Part shown: in pieces, positions 18,215 through 27,343 of the stretch | How the letters are laid out: each line of letters begins with the position of its first letter | Numbering within the stretch: position 1 is the stretch's first letter | Made by a program: the position numbers and the translations under genes | Notes under the pieces: generated by a model | What the model was told of the DNA's origin: nothing | What the model saw: the letters and a program-made list of their open reading frames with translations, nothing else | Database searches by the model: none | From: Mucilaginibacter kameinonensis | GTDB lineage: Bacteria > Bacteroidota > Bacteroidia > Sphingobacteriales > Sphingobacteriaceae | Length of the DNA: 64,000 nucleotides | Assembly (NCBI RefSeq): GCF_003675385.1 | Contig: NZ_RCWZ01000001.1 | Location: forward strand, 558,001 to 622,000 | Direction of reading: 5' to 3'

Positions 18215-18982
18215 ATGAAAATACTTACCTATAACGTAAACGGTATCCGTTCGGCAATAAATAAAGGTTGGCTGGCCTGGCTGCAGGCTACCGATGCTGA
18301 TGTTGTTTGTTTGCAGGAAATTAAAGCGACACCCGATGTGCTGACCGATCTTGGTTTGGTTGACCAGATGGGCTATCAGCATTACTGGTTTCCGGCCGAA
18401 AAAAAGGGCTACAGTGGTACAGCCATTTTTACCAAAATTTTGCCTAACCATATTGAATATGGGTGTGGTATCCCTGATTTTGATCGTGAAGGGCGTTGTA
18501 TTCGCGTAGATTTTGATGAGGTGTCTGTGATGAGCGTTTATTTCCCATCGGGATCAAGTGGCGATGAGCGGCAGGTTTTTAAATATCGTTTTTTGGATGA
18601 GTTTGGCAAATACCTTACCCTGCTCAAAGTGGAACATCCGAACCTGGTAGTTTGCGGGGATTATAACATTTGCCACCGCCCTATTGATATCCACAACCCA
18701 AAATCAAATGCCAATTCATCGGGCTTTTTACCGGAAGAACGCGAATGGATGGAGAATTTTATTGAAGGCGGCTTTATCGATACTTTCCGTCATGTAAATA
18801 AAGAACCTCATAATTATACCTGGTGGAGTTTCCGTGCGGGATCCCGTGGCAAAAACTTAGGCTGGCGTATTGATTACGCCATGGCCAGCACACCGCTTGA
18901 AGATAAGATCCGCCGCGCGGCAATATTGCCCGAAGCCAAACACTCTGACCACTGTCCGGTGTTACTTGAACTGGAATTTTAA
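18215..18982 (+). CDS. xth: Exodeoxyribonuclease III
   Basis: 255 aa. It is an endonuclease/exonuclease/phosphatase-fold protein with TYNVNGIRSA (first Asn ligand), CLQEIKA (metal-binding Glu), YSGTAIF, VVCGDYNICH (catalytic Asp-Tyr-Asn), WRIDYAM and HSDHCPV (catalytic Asp-His). This set defines the ExoIII/AP endonuclease family, which cuts DNA at abasic sites in base-excision repair. Length fits ExoIII. It is monocistronic. Confidence 0.93.
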   Translation: MKILTYNVNGIRSAINKGWLAWLQATDADVVCLQEIKATPDVLTDLGLVDQMGYQHYWFPAEKKGYSGTAIFTKILPNHIEYGCGIPDFDREGRCIRVDFDEVSVMSVYFPSGSSGDERQVFKYRFLDEFGKYLTLLKVEHPNLVVCGDYNICHRPIDIHNPKSNANSSGFLPEEREWMENFIEGGFIDTFRHVNKEPHNYTWWSFRAGSRGKNLGWRIDYAMASTPLEDKIRRAAILPEAKHSDHCPVLLELEF

Positions 18983-19081
18983 AGCGCCAATTTATAAAAT
19001 AAACAGGCGAGCCGGGGATGTATTATCTCCGGCTCGCTTGTTTAATCTAAGATCGATCCTCTTAAAGGTTCTTATCCAGCA

Positions 19082-20092
19082 TTACTCAGCTACATCAATC
19101 ACCAGTTTGCCATTTGCTTTGCCGTTTTCCAGTATATCGTGGGCCTGGCTGCCGGTTGCTAAAGTAAATTTGCGTTCATCAACCAGTGGTACAAGCTTGC
19201 CAGCTTCAGAAAGTTTGGTAGCTTCCTGCATAATCTCACCATGGTGTTTACGGCCCCGGCCTGTGATCATTGGCATTAAGGTAAACACGCCGGAATAAGT
19301 AGCCCCGCGGAATGATAGTGGCGCCAGCTTGTGTTCGCCCCATCCAAGACAGCTTACCACGTGGCCGGTATAATATTTAGCAGCAGTAAAGGAAGCATCT
19401 AAGGTTGCGCCGCCTAAAGTGTCATACACAATATCAAAGCCTTCGCCATTGGTATATTCGGTAACATATTGTTCAACTGTTTTTTCGCGGTAATCAATAA
19501 ATGTAGCGCCAATGTTTTCTATATATTGTTGTTGAGCCGCGCTTCCGGTGGCATAAACATCTGCTCCAAAAGCTTTGGCTATTTGTACCGCAAGATGGCC
19601 AACACCCCCTGCCCCGCCGTGAACCAGTACTTTTTGACCTTCGTGCACTTTTGCCCTGTCAACCAGGCCTTCCCAGGCGGTTATGAAATTAAGGGGCATA
19701 GAAGCTGATTGACGCATGCTCAGGCTTGATGGCTTCACCGCAAGCAGATCGGCATCGAAAGCAGCGTACTGTGCGTAGGTGCCCTGCAGGCCGCCAATAC
19801 CACCGGCAAGTCCGTATACTTCATCGCCAATTTTAAAACGGGTAACACCATCGCCAACAGCTTCAACAATGCCGGCAAAATCCATCCCTAAAATAGCAGG
19901 TAATGGTTGTTTGGCATGAGCGCCTTTGCCGGTGCGGATTTTATTATCGAGCACGCTTACGCCGCTGGCTATAATGCGTACCAGTATCTGGCCTGCAGCG
20001 GCTACCGGGCGTTCAACTTCCGTAAGGGTAAAAGGGGCATTAGCTTCCGGAGCTATCAGTGCTTGCATGATGGTTTTATTTTGAGTGTTCAT
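19082..20092 (-). CDS. Zinc-free MDR oxidoreductase (quinone oxidoreductase-like)
   Basis: 336 aa. It is a medium-chain dehydrogenase/reductase: N-terminal GroES-like half with LGMDFAGIVEAVGDGV and the nucleotide loop HGGAGGVGHLAVQIAKAFGA. The zinc-binding Cys/His residues of alcohol dehydrogenases are missing, so a quinone- or enone-reductase-type NADPH enzyme is expected. It is divergent from an AraC regulator with 96 bp between, which makes regulation by that protein likely. An internal ATG at codon 9 could also serve as start. Confidence 0.88.
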   Translation of the reverse strand: MNTQNKTIMQALIAPEANAPFTLTEVERPVAAAGQILVRIIASGVSVLDNKIRTGKGAHAKQPLPAILGMDFAGIVEAVGDGVTRFKIGDEVYGLAGGIGGLQGTYAQYAAFDADLLAVKPSSLSMRQSASMPLNFITAWEGLVDRAKVHEGQKVLVHGGAGGVGHLAVQIAKAFGADVYATGSAAQQQYIENIGATFIDYREKTVEQYVTEYTNGEGFDIVYDTLGGATLDASFTAAKYYTGHVVSCLGWGEHKLAPLSFRGATYSGVFTLMPMITGRGRKHHGEIMQEATKLSEAGKLVPLVDERKFTLATGSQAHDILENGKANGKLVIDVAE

Positions 20093-20122
20093 TGTAGTAT
20101 TTGTTTGGTTTTAATTACAATA

Positions 20123-20130
20123 CAAAAGTA
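20123..20130 (-). promoter_or_regulatory. -7 box TACTTTTG for the MDR oxidoreductase
   Basis: Exact TAnnTTTG on the minus strand, 30 nt upstream of the ATG at 20092. The putative AraC sites at 20153-20180 lie 22-50 nt further upstream, where an activator would sit. Confidence 0.45.
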
Positions 20131-20152
20131 TACCAGCCACAGGGTGAGTCTC

Positions 20153-20180
20153 TTGTACAAATCCTCGTAATAATTGTACA
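20153..20180. promoter_or_regulatory. Two TTGTACA direct repeats 21 bp apart: likely AraC operator
   Basis: TTGTACA occurs at 20153-20159 and 20174-20180, an exact 21-bp spacing (two helical turns). That is the usual layout of paired AraC-family half-sites. It lies between the divergent oxidoreductase and AraC genes, and the second copy ends 8 nt before the AraC ATG, consistent with autoregulation as well. Confidence 0.5.
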
Positions 20181-20188
20181 TTTACACT

Positions 20189-21046
20189 ATGGTTAAAGAT
20201 AATTTATACCAGCCCTTTGAGATCGTGTTGCGCGAACCTCTCGAAGCTTGCCCCCGCAATGAACATTCACATAGCTTTTTTGAATTTATTTACATCGTTA
20301 GCGGGACAGGTAAGCAATGTATCAACAACAGCAAGTTTACCTATAAGGCAGGCCACCTGTTTTTACTTACTCCTAACGACTCCCACTATTTTGAAATTGC
20401 AACCCTTACACAGTTTCTGTTTATCCGGTTCAATATGGCTTATATTAAAGATTATAAGTTGCCCGCTAACGCGGTTAAGCACCTGGATTTTATTCTGAAA
20501 AATGCGGCGCAGGCACCAGGGTGTGTGTTGAAAAACCAGGAGGACAGCGCTGTTGTAAAACCTATTATGCAGGCCATCATTGGCGAACAGCAAAAAAGCG
20601 GGCTTTACAGTAAAGAGCTTTTGCAGCAATATATCAATACAGTTATTGTAATTGTTGCCCGTAATGTGGCCATGAGCATGCCCGATGAGGTAGATGAAAA
20701 TACAGAAGAAAAAGTACTCGATATTCTGCAGTATATCCAGACCAATATCTACTCCCCCGAAAAGCTCAGGGTTGATGTTATTGCCGATAAAATGGGCGTT
20801 TCAGAAACCTACGCTGGCCGTTATTTCAAAAAGCATACTAACGAAACCCTGCAACAATACATTATTAAATACAAACTTAAATTGATTGAAAATCGCCTGC
20901 TGCATAGTAATATGCGCATGGTTGAAATAGCCAATGAGCTTGGGTTTAACGATGAAAGCCACCTGAACCGAATTTTTAAAAAGTACCGGCATGTTAACCC
21001 GTCTGATTTTAGGAAAGCGGGAGTTGAACAATCTTCGATTGTTTAG
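20189..21046 (+). CDS. AraC-family transcriptional regulator
   Basis: 285 aa from ATG 20189 (MVKDNLYQPFEIVL); an upstream in-frame TTG at 20174 lies in the operator and is rejected. The N-terminus is a cupin sensor domain (NEHSHSFFEFIYIVSGTGKQ, about 20-130). The C-terminus has the two helix-turn-helix units: KLRVDVIADKMGVSETYAGRYFK and MVEIANELGFNDESHLNRIFKK, each written across two helices. It probably controls the divergent oxidoreductase. The effector is unknown. Confidence 0.9.
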   Translation: MVKDNLYQPFEIVLREPLEACPRNEHSHSFFEFIYIVSGTGKQCINNSKFTYKAGHLFLLTPNDSHYFEIATLTQFLFIRFNMAYIKDYKLPANAVKHLDFILKNAAQAPGCVLKNQEDSAVVKPIMQAIIGEQQKSGLYSKELLQQYINTVIVIVARNVAMSMPDEVDENTEEKVLDILQYIQTNIYSPEKLRVDVIADKMGVSETYAGRYFKKHTNETLQQYIIKYKLKLIENRLLHSNMRMVEIANELGFNDESHLNRIFKKYRHVNPSDFRKAGVEQSSIV

Positions 21047-21242
21047 CTATTTCAATTCCTTTTTTTTATATATACTATCAACAAAAGCGCAAATTTTTAT
21101 TTCGAAAATTATATAAAATTGAAAATTTGATTAAAATAAATTCAAAAATTTCAAAATAATTTGCTTTTTTATCAAAAACACTTCATAAATTACAATTCTT
21201 AAAGATAACTGATTGTCAATTTTTAAACTATTGTAATTTTTT

Positions 21243-22691
21243 ATGGAAGAATCAGCTTATTTTGATAAATATAGCCCAATTAATAATGTTTGGGACGAAA
21301 TGTATGGCCTTGATGCTAATGTTCGTGAGCATTATCGTAAAGTTATTGACTACATTTCAAAAGAATCGGCAGACGATCTGAATAAAAAGGAAGAACTTGC
21401 CAAACGACTTTTCATGAGCCAGGGCATTACCTTTACCGTTTACAACAGCGGCGAAGGCATTGAAAAGATCTTCCCTTTTGATATCATTCCCCGTATTATC
21501 ACTGCCGATGAATGGGCCTTTGTTGAGCGTGGCATTAAGCAGCGCCTTAACGCGCTTAATCTGTTCCTGAAAGATATTTACCACAATCAGTTTATTGTAA
21601 AGGATGGCATAGTGCCTATCGATATCATTTACTCGTGCCCGCATTTTTTGCGTGAGATGTACCAGCTCCAGGTACCCTATGATATTTATGTGCACATTTC
21701 GGGTATCGACCTTATTCGTGATGAGGATGGTACTTTTTATGTGCTGGAAGATAACCTGCGTACCCCCTCGGGCGTAAGTTATATGCTCGAGAACAGGGAG
21801 ATCACCAAACGGTTATTTCCTGATCTGCTGCCACAATGCAGCGTGCGCAGCGTTACCGAATACCCGTCGATACTATATAAAAACCTGCTGGCCTTATCGC
21901 CACGGCAAATTCATAACCCAACTATTGTTTTACTTACGCCGGGCATTTATAATTCGGCCTATTTTGAACATACCACGCTGGCCCGCTTAATGGGTGTTGA
22001 ACTGGTAGAGGGGCGCGACCTGGTAGTGAATAATCATAAGGTGTACATGAAAACCACAACCGGCCTGCAGCAGGTTGATGTGATATACCGCCGGGTGGAT
22101 GATGAGTTTCTTGATCCACTGGTGTTTAACCCGGAAAGTATGCTGGGCGTAGCGGGTTTGATGGGGGCTTATCGTAAAGGTAATGTGGCCATTGTAAACG
22201 CGACAGGTACAGGTGTTGCTGATGACAAGGCGGTTTATGCCTATGTGCCCGATATGATCCGCTATTACCTGAACGAAGAACCCATTCTCAAAAATGTGCC
22301 AACCCACCAGTTAGGCAACCCCGATGAGCGCGAAATGGTGTTTAAAAACCTCAATAATATGGTGGTTAAAAAAACCAACGGCAGCGGAGGCTACGGGATG
22401 TTGATGGGGCACGCTGCAAGTGAGCAGGAGATAGATGATTACAAAAAAGAGATCCTTAAAGATCCCCGTAACTTCATAGCGCAGCCAACAATCAGTCTTT
22501 CGGCAGCGCCATGTTACATGCAGGGCGAGTTAAAGCCGCGCCGGGTTGATTTAAGACCTTACGCGCTTTATGGTCCTGATGGTATTGAAATTGTACCGGG
22601 TGGTTTAACCCGCGTGGCCTTAAAGGAAGGTTCGCTGGTGGTTAACAGTTCGCAAGGGGGCGGTAGTAAAGATACGTGGGTATTAGCCTGA
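21243..22691 (+). CDS. Circularly permuted type 2 ATP-grasp protein
   Basis: 482 aa. It shows the family's phosphate-binding and metal motifs: FYVLEDNLRTPSGVSYMLEN, then VVKKTNGSGGYGML, and C-terminal GELKPRRVDLRPYAL. These ATP-grasp enzymes (DUF404/407 in older terms) are predicted to ligate a carboxylate to an amine through an acyl phosphate. It is the first of three genes with alpha-E and transglutaminase proteins downstream, a conserved set in many bacteria thought to make or modify peptide-like products. The 195-bp region upstream is over 80% A+T. Confidence 0.93.
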   Translation: MEESAYFDKYSPINNVWDEMYGLDANVREHYRKVIDYISKESADDLNKKEELAKRLFMSQGITFTVYNSGEGIEKIFPFDIIPRIITADEWAFVERGIKQRLNALNLFLKDIYHNQFIVKDGIVPIDIIYSCPHFLREMYQLQVPYDIYVHISGIDLIRDEDGTFYVLEDNLRTPSGVSYMLENREITKRLFPDLLPQCSVRSVTEYPSILYKNLLALSPRQIHNPTIVLLTPGIYNSAYFEHTTLARLMGVELVEGRDLVVNNHKVYMKTTTGLQQVDVIYRRVDDEFLDPLVFNPESMLGVAGLMGAYRKGNVAIVNATGTGVADDKAVYAYVPDMIRYYLNEEPILKNVPTHQLGNPDEREMVFKNLNNMVVKKTNGSGGYGMLMGHAASEQEIDDYKKEILKDPRNFIAQPTISLSAAPCYMQGELKPRRVDLRPYALYGPDGIEIVPGGLTRVALKEGSLVVNSSQGGGSKDTWVLA

Positions 22692-22720
22692 GGTGAAAGA
22701 GGAAGGAATTGCGAATAAAA

Positions 22721-22827
22721 TCCCCTCTTGAGAGGGGGCGCGAAGGACTGCGCGGTAGCAGGGGTGTGTTTCTGGGATTAGTTTATTACAAGCATAAACA
22801 CACCCCTACACCCTTCTCAAGAGGGGA
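22721..22827. repeat. Inverted repeat, CCCCTCTTGAGAGG family
   Basis: Outer arms 22721-22734 and 22814-22827 (one mismatch) and inner perfect 12-bp arms AGGGGTGTGTTT (22760-22771) and AAACACACCCCT (22796-22807). It lies between the ATP-grasp and alpha-E genes, and may uncouple their expression. Confidence 0.8.
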
Positions 22828-22908
22828 ATCGCACAAGTCCGCGTTTTTTGAATAAAGTACAAAAGTATAATTAACAAGGCCGGCGATTTTACCGCCGGCA
22901 TAATCATT

Positions 22909-22922
22909 CCCCCTTTAGGGGG
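22909..22922. repeat. CCCCCTTTAGGGGG palindrome
   Basis: A 14-bp near-palindrome 12 nt before the alpha-E start codon; the identical 14-mer occurs at 47799-47812 next to efp. A GCCGGCG/CGCCGGC hairpin lies just upstream (22879-22899). Confidence 0.6.
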
Positions 22923-22934
22923 TTAGGGGGCATT

Positions 22935-23870
22935 ATGTTAAGCAGGGTTGCAGCAAGTTTTTATTGGTTAAGCCGTTACATTGAGCGCAGCGATGGTATG
23001 CTGCGGATGCTCAAAATTAATTATGCCTCATCGCAGGATACCGTGCAGGAATTTACCTGGGAGCCAGTAATGAGGATTTTTGCAGGTTTGGATGCCGTTG
23101 AGGCCGAAAAGTTGGAAAATGACAGCCGGTCGGTTTTAAAGTATATGGTTACGGGGAAGAGCAACCCCAATTCCATACTCAACATTATTACGCTTGCGCG
23201 CGAAAATGCCCGGGGTGTACAGGAGCATATCACCAAAGACCTTTGGCAATGCCTTAATGAATATTATCACACCGTAAAAGATGTGCGTTTGGAACGTGCC
23301 CTGCACCGGGAAGATCCGATAGGCGTACTCGATGTGTTAATAAAACAGGTGATGCTTTATTACGGCACAGTTGAAATAACCATGGAGCGCGGCGAGGGCC
23401 GTGCCTTTATGAATATTGGTAAATATTTGGAGCGGGCCATCCAGTCGGTTGATATTTTGGATACCAAATTCAGTTCGATAAGTGATAACCCCGATTTGCT
23501 TACAGATACAACCTACTGGAAACACCTGTTGCTTTCCCTTGGCGGCTATGAGTTGTATTTAAAGACCTACCGCGAAGGCTTTGAGGCCGAAAACGTACTG
23601 GAGCAAGTTGTGTTGAATAACGATTTTCCGCGGTCGGTTATCTATTCGGTAAACAATATCCAGCGTTATTTCGACAGGTTAAAAAACGACAGTAATGCAG
23701 ATGATTACCGGGAGATGTCGTTCCAGATAGGCAGGCTGCAAAGCCGTATTAAATACAGTTCGGTAAAAAGCATTAAACAGGAAGGTTTGCACCTGTTTCT
23801 TACCCAGATCAGGAGCGAGCTATACGGTGTGGGTAATTCATTGAATCAGCACTATTTTGCTAATTCATAA
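22935..23870 (+). CDS. Alpha-E domain protein (DUF403)
   Basis: 311 aa, nearly all helical. It begins MLSRVAASFYWLSRYIERSD, the standard start of the alpha-E family, and continues with TRENARGVQEHI-like and GKYLERAIQSVDIL motifs (here LARENARGVQEHITKD). The biochemical role is unproven; the family always travels with the permuted ATP-grasp protein and transglutaminases. The 243-bp gap from the ATP-grasp gene holds repeats, but the gene order is the conserved one. Confidence 0.93.
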   Translation: MLSRVAASFYWLSRYIERSDGMLRMLKINYASSQDTVQEFTWEPVMRIFAGLDAVEAEKLENDSRSVLKYMVTGKSNPNSILNIITLARENARGVQEHITKDLWQCLNEYYHTVKDVRLERALHREDPIGVLDVLIKQVMLYYGTVEITMERGEGRAFMNIGKYLERAIQSVDILDTKFSSISDNPDLLTDTTYWKHLLLSLGGYELYLKTYREGFEAENVLEQVVLNNDFPRSVIYSVNNIQRYFDRLKNDSNADDYREMSFQIGRLQSRIKYSSVKSIKQEGLHLFLTQIRSELYGVGNSLNQHYFANS

Positions 23871-23890
23871 AAACGATTTGAAAATGTGTC

Positions 23891-23942
23891 GATTTGAAAA
23901 TTTGAAGATGTTCACTCAACGTCATTTTCAAATCTTCAAATC
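23891..23942. repeat. Inverted repeat between alpha-E and transglutaminase genes
   Basis: 20-nt arms 23891-23910 and 23923-23942 (two mismatches that allow G-U pairs), built from GATTTGAA and TTTGAAGAT. A further GATTTGAAAAT copy precedes it. Confidence 0.65.
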
Positions 23943-23964
23943 AATAAATTAACCAATTAAAAAG

Positions 23965-24933
23965 ATGCCTGAATTTAAGATCCAACACATCACCAAATAC
24001 ACTTATGCGGGCCCTGTTCGTGACAGCGCTAACCAGATCATTCTTTTCCCCATAAAAGATGAATACCAGGAGGTGGTAAAACAAGAGCTGACCATAACCG
24101 GTAACCCTGTGGTTGATACCCATATTGATTATTATGGCAATGAGGTTGGCAGTTTTACTTATAGCGATCAGCACAACATGCTGGTGATTAATTCAAAACT
24201 GGTTGTTGTTACGCGTCAGCGTCCATTGCCGGTGAACGATATTTTTCCGGAGCAGCAGTGGGAGGCCCTAAAGCGCCTGCAATACATGGTGCCTTACATT
24301 GATTTTTTAAAACAGGAATATTTTGAAGGCCTGCCCGAGTTGCAGGAAATAGTTGAGCAGGAACGACGAAAAGACGAAACGCCTTTTCAGGTCGCGCTAC
24401 GTTTTTGTAGTTGGGTGTACAATAATTTTGAATACATCAAAGGAGTAACCACAGTTGAAACCACGCTTGATGAGGTTTGGAAACTTAAAGCCGGTGTTTG
24501 CCAGGACTTTGCCCATATTTTGATGGTAATGCTTCGCCAGCTTAGAATCCCGTCGAGGTATGTAAGTGGCTATATCTGTACCCATAGCAGTGCCATGCGC
24601 GGTGAAGGTGCTACTCACGCCTGGGCCGAGGTTTACGTACCCGACTACGGCTGGCTCGGCATCGACCCAACAAATAACTGCATTGCTAATGAAACCCATG
24701 TGCGTTTAGCTGTAGGCCGCAATTTTTCCGATTGCTCGCCGGTTAAAGGTGTTTACAAAGGCGCATACGGCCATAAGCTTGAAGTATCAGTTGTGGTAGA
24801 TGATGCAGATACCATTGTTTTTGAAGATAAAACCCATGAAGCGCCGGCTATGCACGCCGTAACCGAGTTTCCTAAAAACAGCTATCAACGATATATGGAG
24901 ATCATTCAGCAGCAACAACAACAGCAGCAGTAG
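23965..24933 (+). CDS. Transglutaminase-like cysteine hydrolase/ligase
   Basis: 322 aa. The N-terminal beta domain (about 1-95, ITKYTYAGPVRDSANQIILF) is the bacterial transglutaminase-like N domain. The catalytic triad is intact: Cys179 (AGVCQDFAHI), His218 (THAWAEVYV), Asp234 (GIDPTNN). It may form or cut amide bonds in the product of the ATP-grasp partner. The C-terminus ends in eight glutamines coded by CAG/CAA, an unusual tail that could vary in length between strains. Confidence 0.93.
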   Translation: MPEFKIQHITKYTYAGPVRDSANQIILFPIKDEYQEVVKQELTITGNPVVDTHIDYYGNEVGSFTYSDQHNMLVINSKLVVVTRQRPLPVNDIFPEQQWEALKRLQYMVPYIDFLKQEYFEGLPELQEIVEQERRKDETPFQVALRFCSWVYNNFEYIKGVTTVETTLDEVWKLKAGVCQDFAHILMVMLRQLRIPSRYVSGYICTHSSAMRGEGATHAWAEVYVPDYGWLGIDPTNNCIANETHVRLAVGRNFSDCSPVKGVYKGAYGHKLEVSVVVDDADTIVFEDKTHEAPAMHAVTEFPKNSYQRYMEIIQQQQQQQQ

Positions 24934-25131
24934 TTTTCAGTTGGCAGTGGCAGTTTTCAGTTGGCAGGATGTCTTTCTGCCGTTGTTGGTGTTGTCACCA
25001 ACAACTCTGCGCTATACAGTGTATTGGCAAATAGGAATGTCGTTCTTATAAGAATAAAGGGTACAAAAAGTTGCTGGTGACAACACCAACAACTGCGGAA
25101 CAGTAACAACAGTAGCAGTTTTCAGTTGGCA
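24932..25131. repeat. Nested repeats: three AGTTTTCAGTTGGCA copies and a 24-bp inverted repeat
   Basis: AGTTTTCAGTTGGCA occurs at 24932, 24952 and 25117; the first overlaps the transglutaminase stop. Between them are 24-nt inverted arms 24982-25005 and 25070-25093 (GTTGTTGGTGTTGTCACC... type, one mismatch). The 412-bp gap 24934-25345 holds this element, the one at 25150-25241, and no visible gene. Confidence 0.7.
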
Positions 25132-25149
25132 ATTTGCAGAAAAAAATAT

Positions 25150-25241
25150 GTCATTGCGAGCGCAGCGTGGCAATCTCGTAGCCAATGCATGTCCGATTTG
25201 TATAGCTACGAGATTGCTTCGTCGTTCCTCCTCGCAATGAC
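25150..25241. repeat. Inverted repeat, GTCATTGCGAG family
   Basis: Outer arms GTCATTGCGAG (25150-25160) and CTCGCAATGAC (25231-25241), inner arms CAATCTCGTAGC and GCTACGAGATTG. The family recurs at 39811-39892 and 47608-47732. Confidence 0.85.
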
Positions 25242-25345
25242 ATGGCTTTTTTAACCAGCATTTTCAACCGATACTCATCTTTCGAGTATTTATGGATATA
25301 ACAGCATAGTCACCTAATCCCAACTCAAGAAATCCTTAAATCAGG

Positions 25346-26551
25346 CTAATCCAGGTTCACGCTCTGATAAAAAGCAACCAGCTTGGGGGCTACAACATGC
25401 ACGTCGTGTTGTTCTTCAATCAGGCGACGGGCGTTGAGCCCTATGTTGCGACAAAATTCCTCGTCGGTAATGCAGCGCTCAATAGCATCATAAAACTCTT
25501 GCCGGTTGTTGGCAATAAGAATATTGGCGCCGTTGGTGAAGTTTATGCCTTCGGCACCTAATGAGGTGGAGATGATACATTTTTCCATGGCCATGCCCTC
25601 CACTATCTTAACCCGCATACCTCCGCTCGAGAGCAGTGGCACTACCATGATGGCCTTGCTGTTTACAAACTCCGAAGCGTCATCAACCTCGCCCTGGATA
25701 AAAATTTTACCCATTACCTCGTAGTCGTCAAAACTATCGGGAATGTTATGGCCGGCAACATAAAACTTTACGCGCAGGTCGCCATCGGTAAGGTCTTTAT
25801 AAAAGCTCTCGATAAACCACTCGATCCCTTCCCTGTTCGGCATCCAATCCAATGAGCCAAGAAAAAACAAGCTCGGAAATTCTGTTTTGTTATAGTTGGG
25901 CTTGTAATCGGGCAGGGAAATACCAACAGGAAAAATTTCAACCGGGATAGTGGCGCCGTATGACAACAGCGTTTTTTTATCCTCGTTAGTAAATACCGCT
26001 ATAGCATCAAATTTATTGAGTTGTTGCAATTCGTAGTCCTTTACCTTGCGGGCCAGCAAATGCAGGTACCATTTCTTAAACAGGTCGCTTTTTTGCTGGG
26101 CGAGGCGCATCCATACCTGGTGTTCAATATTGTGCGACCGGTAAATCAACCTGGCTTTGGCATGCTTACGGACAGCGGCCAAATACGGGGTTACAAACAG
26201 GCCCTCAAACTGGATAACATCGTATGCGGTTTGGCGTAATTCGCGCAGCAGCAGTTTTTCAAATTCGGCATCGTAATAACGGTCGACATCGTTTGATTTT
26301 TTGCTGAACAGGTTGCCTATGGCATCAAGTACAGATACGTTGATGTTGATATCGTAGGATGTGTATTGGATTTTTTGTAGCAGTTCATCTTCGGTGGTTT
26401 GAACGCTGCCGTGATATTTTTTGCCGTTTAAAGCTACCAGCGCAACTTCGTGCCCAAGTGCAATCAGCCCTTTAATGGTATTGCAAACCACAATGGCATA
26501 GCCGCCATTTTGCGGAAATGGTACACGATGTGTTAAAATTAGGATCTTCAA
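25346..26551 (-). CDS. Glycosyltransferase family 4 protein
   Basis: 401 aa, GT-B fold. N-terminal KILILTHRVPFPQNGGYAIV and the LFFLGSLDWMPNREGIEWF donor-domain strand, with VPLLSSGGMRVKIVEGMAMEK as the nucleotide-sugar binding region (E...G type). Glycan target unknown; such enzymes build surface polysaccharide or lipooligosaccharide. The start is TTG at 26551, since no ATG is available upstream in frame. It is downstream of rnhB by 57 nt. Confidence 0.88.
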   Translation of the reverse strand: MKILILTHRVPFPQNGGYAIVVCNTIKGLIALGHEVALVALNGKKYHGSVQTTEDELLQKIQYTSYDININVSVLDAIGNLFSKKSNDVDRYYDAEFEKLLLRELRQTAYDVIQFEGLFVTPYLAAVRKHAKARLIYRSHNIEHQVWMRLAQQKSDLFKKWYLHLLARKVKDYELQQLNKFDAIAVFTNEDKKTLLSYGATIPVEIFPVGISLPDYKPNYNKTEFPSLFFLGSLDWMPNREGIEWFIESFYKDLTDGDLRVKFYVAGHNIPDSFDDYEVMGKIFIQGEVDDASEFVNSKAIMVVPLLSSGGMRVKIVEGMAMEKCIISTSLGAEGINFTNGANILIANNRQEFYDAIERCITDEEFCRNIGLNARRLIEEQHDVHVVAPKLVAFYQSVNLD

Positions 26552-26608
26552 ACGGTGGATTGGGTTTTTAACAAAAATACCATCCTAACGGTGGTATTCA
26601 AAACTTCA

Positions 26609-27205
26609 TTAAAAAATACTTAACTGCGGATCGGTTACCCTGAAAGTACGGCGGTGATATGGTGTGAAACCAATTTTCAATACCGTTTCGCGATGCTTTG
26701 TTGTTGGATAGCCTTTATTGGTATGCCATTCATACTCCGGATGTTCAGCCGCTATTTGCATCATATAATCATCCCGGTAGGTTTTAGCCAATATGGATGC
26801 AGCCGCTATGCTGAAATATTTTCCGTCGCCTTTGATGATGCACTCGTGCGGAATACTCCGGTATTTTTTAAAGCGGTTACCGTCTATGATCAAAAACTGT
26901 GGTTCGAGGTGTAGTTTTTCAATGGCACGATGCATAGCCAGGAAAGAGGCATTGAGGATGTTGATCTCATCTATCTCCAGGTTATCAACAGAGGCTACAG
27001 CAAAAGCTACAGCTTTCTCCTCAATTTCGGCACGAAGCTGGTACCTCACCTCTTCGGTAAGCTGTTTGGAATCGTTTAGCAGGTGATGGTCAAAATCGGG
27101 CGGCAAAATAACAGCCGCGGCAAATACCGGCCCGGCAAGGCACCCTCGTCCTGCTTCGTCGCATCCTGCTTCCAAAAATTCGTACTGGTACCTGGCTGAT
27201 AACAT
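26609..27205 (-). CDS. rnhB: Ribonuclease HII
   Basis: 198 aa. Motif [17 protein letters not shown] carries the catalytic Asp-Glu pair; IIDGNRF and [13 protein letters not shown] supply the remaining acidic residues. It removes ribonucleotides and RNA primers from RNA:DNA hybrids in the cytoplasm. The length is standard. The ATG at 27205 lies 4 nt after an exact -7 box (27210-27217), so the mRNA may lack a leader. Confidence 0.95.
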   Translation of the reverse strand: MLSARYQYEFLEAGCDEAGRGCLAGPVFAAAVILPPDFDHHLLNDSKQLTEEVRYQLRAEIEEKAVAFAVASVDNLEIDEINILNASFLAMHRAIEKLHLEPQFLIIDGNRFKKYRSIPHECIIKGDGKYFSIAAASILAKTYRDDYMMQIAAEHPEYEWHTNKGYPTTKHRETVLKIGFTPYHRRTFRVTDPQLSIF

Positions 27206-27209
27206 CCTG

Positions 27210-27217
27210 CAAATATA
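27210..27217 (-). promoter_or_regulatory. -7 box TATATTTG abutting rnhB start
   Basis: Exact TAnnTTTG on the minus strand with a 4-nt gap (CAGG) to the rnhB ATG. No -33 TTTG at the usual distance. Confidence 0.45.
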
Positions 27218-27343
27218 ATAAGTGTAATAAACGGGTTGGTGAAGTAATTAGTATTATCCGGTTTTCAACAGTAGAGGACTGTAAGGCCTAAACGGCATTG
27301 TTTTTTGTAGAGACGCATCACTTGCATCTTGTCCCGCCGGGCG

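Noticed and set aside
27300..27343. Terminator for the PP2C gene
   Set aside because: Only one arm related to the 53010-53105 repeat is present and no hairpin with a T run could be found.
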